Part shown: positions 1 through 5,127 of the stretch, one piece after another
Numbering within the stretch: the first letter of the stretch is position 1
How the letters are laid out: each line of letters opens with the position of its first letter
Position numbers and translations under genes: made by a program
Source: Candidatus Parcubacteria bacterium
GTDB lineage: Bacteria > Patescibacteriota > Minisyncoccia > Phycocordibacterales > Zambryskibacteraceae
Direction of reading: 5' to 3'
Length of the DNA stretch: 7,272 nt
Assembly (NCBI GenBank): GCA_019661805.1
Contig: JAIFWR010000023.1
Coordinates: 1 to 7,272 of the forward strand
The notes under the pieces: generated by a model
Databases searched by the model: none
What the model was told of the DNA's origin: nothing
The model's input: only the letters and a program-made list of their open reading frames with translations

Positions 1-281
1 GGGGGGAGAGGGGGAAATGGGCGCTTGTCCTCTTCCTCTCCCGCGTCGGGGCGGCCTTGGTCGAGATCATGACGGAGACCTACTTTTTTAAGAAAATTGA
101 CGCGGCGGACACCGGGCTCCTTTCGATCTTCCGCCTCGCGCGGCCGGCGGGGATCATGCTCGGCGCGGCCCTGGGTTCAGTAAGCCTCGCCTTCCTCCCC
201 TTCCCCCACCTCTTCTTCATCCTCGCGGTCGTCGTCTTCTTCGGCATGAAGGAGAGCTTGTTCCTTAAGGATACGCTTTAA
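1..281 (+). CDS. C-terminal end of a multi-pass membrane protein, possibly MFS transporter (5' end outside window)
   Basis: The frame is open from the first bases of the window (codons from position 3) to a TAA at 279-281, so this is the last ~92 residues of a longer gene. A TTG at 57 and an ATG at 69 lie in frame but inside an apparent helix, so neither is a likely start. Three hydrophobic stretches are visible: one around the SRVGAALVEIM segment, one around GIMLGAALGSVSLAFL and one around FFILAVVVFFGM. A charged loop (TYFFKKIDAADTG) separates the first two. This alternation resembles the last helices of major facilitator permeases seen in CPR genomes, but no substrate can be inferred. The gene converges with the next one with no base between the two stop codons. 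It could also be another polytopic membrane family. Confidence 0.6.
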   Translation, partial: GERGKWALVLFLSRVGAALVEIMTETYFFKKIDAADTGLLSIFRLARPAGIMLGAALGSVSLAFLPFPHLFFILAVVVFFGMKESLFLKDTL

Positions 282-890
282 TTAGGACGAGTATTCCTCG
301 TTATCCAAAGTGTCCCGTTCGATTTGGTCCGCTTTGCGGAGGTTCTTTATTTGCTTGGGAGTGAGAATGTCGGTGTGCGGAGAAATGTCGAGGAGGTGCG
401 CCAAGTCGGCGAGGTTCTCGGTGCTCGTGAGCCAGTCTATGCGCTGTTTCGAGAGATCGAAAGGCTTGGAATAGCTTCGCAAAGTTTTTTTGCCGTTTTC
501 ATACAAGAAGTATTCATGGAAGTAGGACATCGCAAGCTCGCGGATGGAGCGATAAACCGGCTCTCGGTAGCGGAGCACCGCGTGGTTCGTCTTCGAGACT
601 GCGCCCCAGCAGCCGTCTATCTTAAACAGCGCGACGACGTGGTCGAAGTCGGGACGGACGGTCTTGAGGTCAAGGATAAGCGGCTTCCGGCCCTGCATCT
701 GGAAGGCCGCCGCCGCGACGAGCGCTCCCTCGAAGCAGTGCGCCTTACCCGCCTTCAAGGTTTCGGCCACGCTCCGGTGCGTCTCGCCACGCTTTTCGAA
801 ATTGAATCGGAGTTTATTGACGAAGTCCTGGATTTTTGCCGGAGTGCGCAAATGTCGGAGTTGTCCCCGGATTTCACTTGGAATCTGCAT
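282..890 (-). CDS. Transglutaminase-like cysteine-protease-fold protein, 202 aa
   Basis: The centre of this soluble protein (no signal peptide or TM segment) resembles the transglutaminase-like fold: a nucleophile-type Cys at residue 52 in KAHCFEGAL, a strand region PLILDL, then His84 in DHVVALF followed by DGCWGAVSK. In the family the third catalytic residue is usually Asp, a few residues after the conserved Trp; here that place appears to be Ser99, so the triad may be altered. The C-terminal third is rich in charged residues and has no motif I recognise. The ATG at 890 is the natural start: a TAAGAT box lies 6 bases upstream and there is no SD, which fits a leaderless mRNA. The gene is divergent from the 62-residue gene and ends directly against the upstream membrane gene. 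The fold call is inference from motif spacing; the substrate is unknown. Confidence 0.65.
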   Translation of the reverse strand: MQIPSEIRGQLRHLRTPAKIQDFVNKLRFNFEKRGETHRSVAETLKAGKAHCFEGALVAAAAFQMQGRKPLILDLKTVRPDFDHVVALFKIDGCWGAVSKTNHAVLRYREPVYRSIRELAMSYFHEYFLYENGKKTLRSYSKPFDLSKQRIDWLTSTENLADLAHLLDISPHTDILTPKQIKNLRKADQIERDTLDNEEYSS

Positions 891-906
891 AGCCTCATCT
901 TACAAT
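878..906 (+). promoter_or_regulatory. Sigma70-like promoter TTGGAA-17-TACAAT for the 62-aa gene
   Basis: TTGGAA (878-883) and TACAAT (901-906) are separated by exactly 17 bases. Transcription would start near 912-913, leaving a leader of about 43 bases that contains the AGGAG site. The -35 lies inside the 5' end of the divergent transglutaminase-like gene. Confidence 0.55.
897..902 (-). promoter_or_regulatory. -10 box (TAAGAT) for the transglutaminase-like gene
   Basis: On the minus strand TAAGAT ends 6 bases before the ATG at 890, preceded directly by TG. No good -35 is seen. It overlaps by two bases the -10 of the divergent promoter on the plus strand (901-906). Confidence 0.45.
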
Positions 907-940
907 GAAATTCCAGAGCAAGTACCTCACTCAAACCTGA

Positions 941-945
941 AGGAG
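941..945 (+). promoter_or_regulatory. Shine-Dalgarno site AGGAG
   Basis: AGGAG lies 10 bases before the ATG at 956 and fixes this start. It is the clearest SD in the window; most neighbouring genes have none. Confidence 0.7.
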
Positions 946-955
946 TGTTTCGTTT

Positions 956-1144
956 ATGCCTTCCAAGTCATATCTCAGAGATTGGCTCAAGAGAGAACAA
1001 GAGGCCAAGAAGGAAGCGAGACAGAGAATCAAGAAAGCTCGTGAAGAAGTTCAGCAGCGCACACGCACAATCAAGGAGATTAAGCTCCAACTCGCGCACT
1101 GCAAGGCTCGCGAGAGCGTAGAGCAAGAAGCAGCTGTGGCCTAG
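956..1144 (+). CDS. Small basic helical protein, 62 aa, unknown function
   Basis: I do not recognise this family. The sequence is dominated by Lys, Arg, Glu, Gln and Ala with only one Cys and no proline apart from residue 2. It would form a long amphipathic or coiled-coil helix over roughly residues 5-58 (SYLRDWLKREQEAKKEARQR and onward). It has a complete expression set: a TTGGAA/TACAAT promoter, an AGGAG SD 10 bases before the ATG, a TAG stop at 1142-1144, and a strong hairpin terminator 28 bases later. That makes it a stand-alone single-gene unit, divergent from the transglutaminase-like gene and convergent with the MazG-like gene. The net positive charge would suit a nucleic-acid or membrane-surface partner, but that is only inference. 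Local base composition is more AT-rich than the ABC region. Confidence 0.7.
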   Translation: MPSKSYLRDWLKREQEAKKEARQRIKKAREEVQQRTRTIKEIKLQLAHCKARESVEQEAAVA

Positions 1145-1160
1145 CAAGCGTTCGCGCTTG
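1145..1160 (+). other. Small hairpin with UUCG loop right after the stop codon
   Basis: CAAGCG-TTCG-CGCTTG forms a 6-bp perfect stem with a TTCG tetraloop, starting at the base after the TAG stop. No T-tract follows, so it is not a terminator by itself. It may protect the 3' end or act with the terminator downstream. Confidence 0.5.
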
Positions 1161-1172
1161 GGCCTCCACAGG

Positions 1173-1210
1173 AACGTCGGTCCCGCTACAAGCTGGACCG
1201 ACGTTTTTAT
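1173..1210 (+). terminator. Rho-independent terminator of the 62-aa gene
   Basis: An 11-bp perfect stem, AACGTCGGTCC (1173-1183) with GGACCGACGTT (1195-1205), has an 11-base loop that can itself close 3 more pairs (GCT/AGC). It is followed by a T-rich tail ending near 1210. On the minus strand there is no T-run after the stem, so it mainly serves the plus strand. Confidence 0.85.
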
Positions 1211-1219
1211 TTATAAAAT

Positions 1220-1906
1220 TTAGCTCTTAAGCGACACAACATCAGAGAAACTGCACACACAGGGCGCCTTGTGGCAGATGTGGCAGTTCTTCGGGTACAT
1301 TGCTTCAATCTCCTTGGCTACGTCAATATTAAGAGAGTTCGCCACGCCAAAGATGCATGAGGCGAAGTCGGCAAGTTCACTTTTCACTTCATTAAACTGC
1401 TTCTGGAGGTGCTGGCCGAGGTAGTTATGGATGGCCTCAGACACCTCCCCCATCTCTTCAGCCAAGTGGACTCCTGCATCGGCGACTGAGCGGCCCTTAG
1501 TTGGATAAATCTCTCCGAACATCTTTTGCAATAGAGCGAGTCCGTGCGGACGCTTCTTCGCATCAACCTTCACCGACACACGTCGGGAAGATTTTGTAGT
1601 TTTGCACACGCACGGGAGTTTGCCGCAGTATGAACAGAGGTAGGGGAAGCGGTGCCAGACTTCCTCCTCAATATTGATATGAAGGCGGTTCACAATCGCC
1701 ATAAGCCAGGAGAAAGAGATGAGGAGATTCGTCTTTATCTTCTCTCTATTATCCTTACGGATACCCTTCAAAGCTCTCATGGTGAAGCGCTGCTGTTGGG
1801 TAAGAATGTCCCAAATCGAATAGAGCCGGTCGTCGGGCAAACCATAAACTTCGGCAATAAATTTCTGAAAATCGGAGAGCGTTCCCGTTTTCTTAAATTG
1901 AGCCAT
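1220..1906 (-). CDS. Duplicated MazG-like nucleotide pyrophosphohydrolase with two Cys4 clusters, 228 aa
   Basis: The protein is two tandem MazG-type all-alpha modules, roughly residues 13-101 and 125-218. Each ends in an identical C-x2-C-x4-C-x-C cluster (C91, C94, C99, C101 and C208, C211, C216, C218), probably binding zinc. The second module carries the metal-binding signature of MazG/dUTPase-like all-alpha NTP pyrophosphatases: E150-E151-x2-E154 plus E157, then E177-x2-D180 in SELAD. In the first module the aligned positions are Q37, Q38, F41, R44, N60 and I63, so it is very likely inactive and structural, as the N-terminal domain of E. coli MazG is reported to be. The expected role is hydrolysis of an NTP or modified NTP to the monophosphate plus pyrophosphate. 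The start lies 9 bases after the PspC-domain gene, suggesting co-transcription; no clear SD is visible. Confidence 0.8.
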   Translation of the reverse strand: MAQFKKTGTLSDFQKFIAEVYGLPDDRLYSIWDILTQQQRFTMRALKGIRKDNREKIKTNLLISFSWLMAIVNRLHINIEEEVWHRFPYLCSYCGKLPCVCKTTKSSRRVSVKVDAKKRPHGLALLQKMFGEIYPTKGRSVADAGVHLAEEMGEVSEAIHNYLGQHLQKQFNEVKSELADFASCIFGVANSLNIDVAKEIEAMYPKNCHICHKAPCVCSFSDVVSLKS

Positions 1907-1915
1907 GTTCTCGTT

Positions 1916-2131
1916 TTACGGATGCTTCGGGATGAGGAGCGCGGAGAGGATGTAGGCAACGAGGCCCGGGAAAATGCCCGAGAAGATCACCGCGAGGAGC
2001 CAGAAGAGGCGGATGACGACTGGGTCGATGTCGAAGTATTCACCTAAGCCTCCGCAGATGCCGAGGAAGACTTTGTTGTGCTTACTCCTATAGAGCTTCT
2101 TTTGATGATGCTCGTGATGTTCGTGTTCCAT
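1916..2131 (-). CDS. PspC-domain membrane protein, 71 aa
   Basis: The core reads GICGGLGEYFDIDPVVIRL followed by a hydrophobic stretch ending LIPKHP. This is the hallmark of the PspC domain: an N-terminal amphipathic part, then a long transmembrane segment (about residues 40-66). The length is that of a bare PspC domain without the C-terminal extensions found in larger relatives. PspC proteins in other bacteria sit in the inner membrane and take part in envelope-stress sensing. An unusual feature is the His/Glu-rich N-terminus (MEHEHHEHHQ), which might bind metal. An extended -10 box lies 6 bases upstream of the ATG with no SD, so this gene may have its own leaderless transcript as well as read-through from the ABC genes 18 bases upstream. 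The MazG-like gene follows after 9 bases. Confidence 0.88.
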   Translation of the reverse strand: MEHEHHEHHQKKLYRSKHNKVFLGICGGLGEYFDIDPVVIRLFWLLAVIFSGIFPGLVAYILSALLIPKHP

Positions 2132-2137
2132 GGTTTG

Positions 2138-2146
2138 AGTATAACA
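2138..2146 (-). promoter_or_regulatory. Extended -10 (TGTTATACT) upstream of the PspC gene
   Basis: On the minus strand TGT-TATACT ends 6 bases before the ATG at 2131, placing the transcription start at or next to the ATG. No convincing -35 is seen, as is common with TGn-extended promoters. Confidence 0.5.
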
Positions 2147-2149
2147 GTA

Positions 2150-2917
2150 TTAAGAGACGGCGTCCTTCATCGAGCGGATAAACCAAGCAAGAGCAAGAGC
2201 TGCAAGGAGCGCGAAGAGGACGAAGGATATAGCCACGGCGTTATCGCCCACATTGCCGCTGACAAGAGCGCGCGAGGCATCTACCGCGTAGCGGAGCGGG
2301 TCGATGGCCGAAATGTGCTGGATGATCTTCGGCGCAAAGGCGACCGGAAGCATGATGCCCGAGAGGATCATGAGCGGGAGGGTGAAGAAGTTCGTAATCG
2401 CCGCGAGTGTGCCCTCATCCTTGGCAATCAGAGCGATCGTGTAAGAGACGGAAGCCATGGTAAGGCCAATGAGAATCATGAGAAGGACCTCAAGGTGCAT
2501 GCCCCAGAAGCTCGCGTGGAAGCCGAAGAAGATCATCGCGGTCAGGACGAGGATGAAGCTCTGGACGAGCACCACGACCGGCGCGCGGATGACGAGTCCG
2601 ATGACGATGGCGAGACGCGAGACGGGCGTGACGCGAATGCGCTCGATGTAGCCGGAGCGGAGCTGGTTGATGAGACCGAAGCCCGCGAAGGAGGCGCCGA
2701 AGAGGATGTTCATAATAAGGAGTCCCGGGACGAAGAACTGGATCGCGCTCTCGGCCGGGAAGCCTGGCGCCTTCGCAATGCCGGAGAGGAAGGGCGAGAA
2801 GAGCGTTAGGTAGACGATCGGCTGGAAGAGGCCGAAGAAGAGCCACAGCGGGTTCTTCATCTGGATGAGGATCTCATTCTTCCCTATGATCCAGGCTTCT
2901 TTAAGAGTTTTATTCAT
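2150..2917 (-). CDS. ABC-2 type transporter permease, DrrB-like, 255 aa
   Basis: This is the membrane half of an exporter. Hydrophobic stretches give about six TM helices, beginning at LWLFFGLFQPIVYLTLF and ending at LFALLAALALAWFI. The loop segment ERIRVTPVSRLAIVIG and the FFTLPLMILSGIMLP stretch are typical of ABC2_membrane/DrrB-like proteins. The start is placed at 2917 (MNKTLKEAW) rather than at an in-frame ATG at 2992, because that one would overlap the ATPase by 71 bases, while 2917 has a GGAG SD 9 bases upstream and lies only 4 bases beyond the ATPase stop. Tight spacing implies translational coupling with the ATPase. Relatives export drugs, polysaccharides or lipids; the substrate here cannot be told from sequence. 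Confidence 0.9.
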   Translation of the reverse strand: MNKTLKEAWIIGKNEILIQMKNPLWLFFGLFQPIVYLTLFSPFLSGIAKAPGFPAESAIQFFVPGLLIMNILFGASFAGFGLINQLRSGYIERIRVTPVSRLAIVIGLVIRAPVVVLVQSFILVLTAMIFFGFHASFWGMHLEVLLMILIGLTMASVSYTIALIAKDEGTLAAITNFFTLPLMILSGIMLPVAFAPKIIQHISAIDPLRYAVDASRALVSGNVGDNAVAISFVLFALLAALALAWFIRSMKDAVS

Positions 2918-2921
2918 ATGG

Positions 2922-3689
2922 TTATGCTCCGGGATTCCACATAATGTGGCCCGTGATCTTGAGGAAGACTTCGTCGAGGGTCTTCGCCTCATACTTCCCC
3001 TTCAACGCCTCTGGGGTGCCCTCGGCCATGAGCTCGCCCTTGTCCATGATGGCAATGCGGTTGCAGAGCGCGTCCGCCTCGTCGAGGTAGTGCGTGGTGA
3101 GGAAGACGGAGGTGCCCTGGTCTCGGAGCTTCTTTACCTGTTCCCAGACGTGGGCGCGGTTTTGCGGATCAAGACCGGTCGAAGGCTCGTCGAGGAAGAG
3201 GAGTTCCGGCTTGTGGACGATGCCCGAGGCGAGGTCGAAGATCCTCTTCTGCCCGCCCGAGTAGGTCGAGACGGGGCGGTCGGCATAGGCCTCGAGGTGG
3301 AAGAGCCTCACGAGTTCGTCGGCGCGCGCTTCGGCCTCCTTTTGCTTCATACCATAGAGCTTGGCTTGGAAGATAACGTTGTCGCGGCCGGAGAGGTCGC
3401 GGAGCATGCCGCCCGCTTGTGAGACGTAGCCAATCCTTCTGCGAATCTCTTCCGCGCCGGCCGAGAGATCGAGGCCGGCGACCTTCACCTCGCCGCTTGT
3501 TGGTGTGAGCAGAGTTGAGAGCATGCGCATGGTCGTGGTCTTCCCCGCCCCGTTGGGGCCGAGGAGGCCGAAGACCTCCCCCTTTTCAACGGAGAAGGTG
3601 ACCCCTTTTACCGCCAGAACCTCGCCGCCTTGGCCGCGGCCCTTTTTGAAGCTCTTCCGCAGGTTAACCGTCCTAATGATGTCAGACAT
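2922..3689 (-). CDS. ABC transporter ATP-binding protein, DrrA-like, 255 aa
   Basis: All nucleotide-binding landmarks are present: Walker A GPNGAGKT (44-51), Q-loop Gln91, signature YSGGQ (143-147), Walker B LLFLDEP (163-169) with Asp167 and Glu168, D-loop TGLD (171-174) and the switch His200. The C-terminal TLDEVFLKITG segment matches DrrA-type (daunorubicin resistance-like) ATPases that pair with an ABC-2 permease, and the permease follows after 4 bases. It would hydrolyse ATP at the cytoplasmic face to drive export. The start is set at 3689 (MSDIIRTVNL), which gives a normal N-terminus. An in-frame ATG at 3791 would add an Arg-rich tail unlike the family and would run through the promoter. 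A TATACT box ends 8 bases before the chosen ATG, with no SD, fitting a leaderless mRNA. Confidence 0.93.
   Translation of the reverse strand: MSDIIRTVNLRKSFKKGRGQGGEVLAVKGVTFSVEKGEVFGLLGPNGAGKTTTMRMLSTLLTPTSGEVKVAGLDLSAGAEEIRRRIGYVSQAGGMLRDLSGRDNVIFQAKLYGMKQKEAEARADELVRLFHLEAYADRPVSTYSGGQKRIFDLASGIVHKPELLFLDEPSTGLDPQNRAHVWEQVKKLRDQGTSVFLTTHYLDEADALCNRIAIMDKGELMAEGTPEALKGKYEAKTLDEVFLKITGHIMWNPGA
2927..2930 (-). promoter_or_regulatory. GGAG Shine-Dalgarno site of the permease, inside the ATPase 3' end
   Basis: The minus strand reads GGAG, 9 bases before the ATG at 2917, within the last codons of the ATPase gene. It decides the permease start. Confidence 0.65.
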
Positions 3690-3697
3690 GTTTCGGC

Positions 3698-3727
3698 AGT
3701 ATACAGATAAGACGGCTCGGGGCGCAA
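3698..3727 (-). promoter_or_regulatory. Promoter TTGCGC-18-TATACT of the ABC transporter unit
   Basis: The minus strand shows TTGCGC (3722-3727), an 18-base spacer and TATACT (3698-3703). The -10 ends 8 bases before the ATG, so the transcript would have a leader of only about one or two bases. Confidence 0.5.
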
Positions 3728-3796
3728 ATCCCCTACGGGCGCGGAAGGAGCTATGCACACCTTGGCCTCTCATCCATATTCCGCCCTGCAAACGCG

Positions 3797-3805
3797 TGAT
3801 ATATT
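3797..3805 (+). promoter_or_regulatory. Candidate extended -10 (TGATATATT) for the PG-binding protein
   Basis: TGA-TATATT lies 49 bases before the ATG at 3855 in the 165-base divergent gap. No good -35 is seen and other AT-rich boxes (TATAAG at 3825-3830) compete. If used, it leaves a leader of about 40 bases, unlike the leaderless pattern elsewhere. The rest of the gap shows nothing else I can name. Confidence 0.35.
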
Positions 3806-3854
3806 ATAGGGTGAGGATCATCCGTTATAAGCGTCATACACAAGAACTTTGCAA

Positions 3855-4898
3855 ATGAAAAAGATTTCCCTCGCATCCGTGCTCGTTTCCCTCCTGGCCC
3901 TCCCCGGCTTCGCCTCCGCCCAAGTGATGAGCTTGAGCCCGAGCGTGACTGCGGGCTCCTGCACCAACTTCAGGACCAACCTGTCCCTCGGCGCAAACGT
4001 CTCTGACCCGGCTACCAAGCTCGCCGTGCTCCAGCTCCAGCAGACTCTCATCAAGGAAGGCTACAGCATCGCTGACACGGAGATCGGCACCTTCGGCCAG
4101 GGCACCCTCCGCGCCGTTACCTCCTTCCAGGAGAAGTATCGGGACGACGTCCTCGCCCCCTTCAGCCTCACTGTCGGCACTGGCCGCGTAGGAGCTATTA
4201 CCAGGATGAAGCTCCAGGCCCTCTACGGCTGCCGGGGCGCATCCTCGGCCGCGATACCGACTTCCATCAACCTCTCCGTTACCAACATTTCCCTTGACCC
4301 GACCGGAGTGACCGCGACCTTCTGCAACAACGGCAAGCAGGACCTCACGAGCGCACCCTTCCGCATCCGGTTGAACGGCATCAACCGCGACTTCGAGGTG
4401 ATCGGGGCAGAGAAGGCGAACTCCTGCGACACCGAGAGCTTCGGCTATGCCACGTGGGGCCTTACCTACCAGGACGGCGCCACCTATAGCGCCGTAGCCC
4501 TGATCGACCCAAACAACCTCTACCGAGCAGGGTCGAACACCGCCCCCCTCTCGCCGACCGCCACCCTTACCGTGCCGGCCGTCCAGGGCCTCCATCTCTC
4601 CGTTAGGAGCGTGGCTCCCAAGACTAGCGGCATCCAATCTACCCTCTGTAACCTCGGCACCGTTGACCTCCGCTCCTTCCCGGTCAAGGTGACCGTCAAT
4701 GGATCGAGCCAGACCCTTGACGTGCCCGGCGCCTATCTGGCCGGCAAGTGCACGACCGTCACCTGGCCGTACTCGACCTTTGGCTTGAGCTACACGCCGA
4801 ACTTACAGTACAACGTGAGCGTGGTAACCGACCCGAATAACGTCTACAACGAAACGAACGAGCTCGACAACACCGCCGTCTCCGTCGGCACGCCGTAG
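3855..4898 (+). CDS. Secreted peptidoglycan-binding and CARDB-type repeat protein, 347 aa
   Basis: Residues 1-22 form a signal peptide (MKKIS, hydrophobic core, cleavage after FASA). Residues about 36-126 are a PG_binding_1 domain: AVLQLQQTLIKEGY, then GTFGQGTLRAVTSFQ, then GRVGAITRMKLQ, bracketed by Cys36 and Cys126. Two beta-sandwich repeats of CARDB type follow (about 138-242 and 246-345). Each begins with a Cys-Asn-x-Gly motif (C157, C265), has a second Cys about 34 residues later (C191, C299), and ends in DPNN-x-Y; the second continues ETNELDN as in classic CARDB domains. The likely role is an exported cell-wall-bound or surface protein; such architectures are common in Parcubacteria. 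The start is chosen at ATG 3855; a TTG at 3849 adds only two residues. A strong terminator follows. No enzymatic domain is visible. Confidence 0.88.
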   Translation: MKKISLASVLVSLLALPGFASAQVMSLSPSVTAGSCTNFRTNLSLGANVSDPATKLAVLQLQQTLIKEGYSIADTEIGTFGQGTLRAVTSFQEKYRDDVLAPFSLTVGTGRVGAITRMKLQALYGCRGASSAAIPTSINLSVTNISLDPTGVTATFCNNGKQDLTSAPFRIRLNGINRDFEVIGAEKANSCDTESFGYATWGLTYQDGATYSAVALIDPNNLYRAGSNTAPLSPTATLTVPAVQGLHLSVRSVAPKTSGIQSTLCNLGTVDLRSFPVKVTVNGSSQTLDVPGAYLAGKCTTVTWPYSTFGLSYTPNLQYNVSVVTDPNNVYNETNELDNTAVSVGTP

Positions 4899-4907
4899 CC
4901 TCGATAT

Positions 4908-4943
4908 AAAAAATGCCCTGGCCGAATGGTCAGGGCATTTTTT
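4908..4943. terminator. Bidirectional terminator between PG-binding gene and deacetylase
   Basis: A 13-bp perfect stem (AAAAAATGCCCTG with CAGGGCATTTTTT) extends by three more pairs, one of them G-U, to a GAAT tetraloop. A-tract and T-tract flank it on both strands, so it can stop transcription from either side. The out-of-frame deacetylase stop codon (4942-4944) overlaps its edge. Confidence 0.92.
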
Positions 4944-5127
4944 ATTGGGTAAGCTCCTGGACGAAGTAGTCGAAGCTGTTCGTCATGAGCGTGCCGCGCA
5001 GGCGGAGCGGGTTATCTTGATACACCCCTTTGTACGTCGTGCGGTATGTCGCATAGCCAGCATCCCTGACGACCCCCATGAGACCGGCGCTCGAGTAGCC
5101 GAAGGGCGAAGCGAAGTGTGAGATACG
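4942..5127 (-). pseudogene. Out-of-frame C-terminal part of the polysaccharide deacetylase
   Basis: Read on the minus strand in the frame ending at the TAA of 4942-4944, this segment gives RISHFASPFGYSSAG, then GVVRDAGYATYRTTYKG and ends FDYFVQELTQ. FASPFG is the motif-3 region of NodB-type deacetylases (often FAYPFG in relatives), and GYATYRTT is the usual following segment. It joins the upstream frame at the 8-base string CGTATCTC (5120-5127), which reads as A-Y-L in the upstream frame and R-I-S in this one. The stop falls exactly at the bidirectional terminator, as expected for the original gene end. Joined with the upstream part, the protein would be about 293-298 residues, normal for the family. 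Confidence 0.85.

Noticed and set aside
324..908. Long plus-strand ORF opposite the transglutaminase-like gene
   Set aside because: Antisense shadow: low-complexity Arg/Glu/Val content, no SD or promoter, and the minus frame has clear family motifs.
2078..2809. 243-codon plus-strand ORF opposite PspC and the permease
   Set aside because: Extremely charged (Asp/Glu/Arg/His) translation typical of the antisense of GC-rich membrane genes; it spans two real genes.
3690..3791. N-terminal extension of the ABC ATPase to the ATG at 3791
   Set aside because: The added residues are unlike the family and overlap the probable promoter; 3689 gives a standard N-terminus.
3834..4637. 267-codon minus-strand ORF opposite the PG-binding protein
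   Set aside because: Gly/Glu/Val-rich antisense shadow without motifs; the plus strand has a signal peptide and clear domains.
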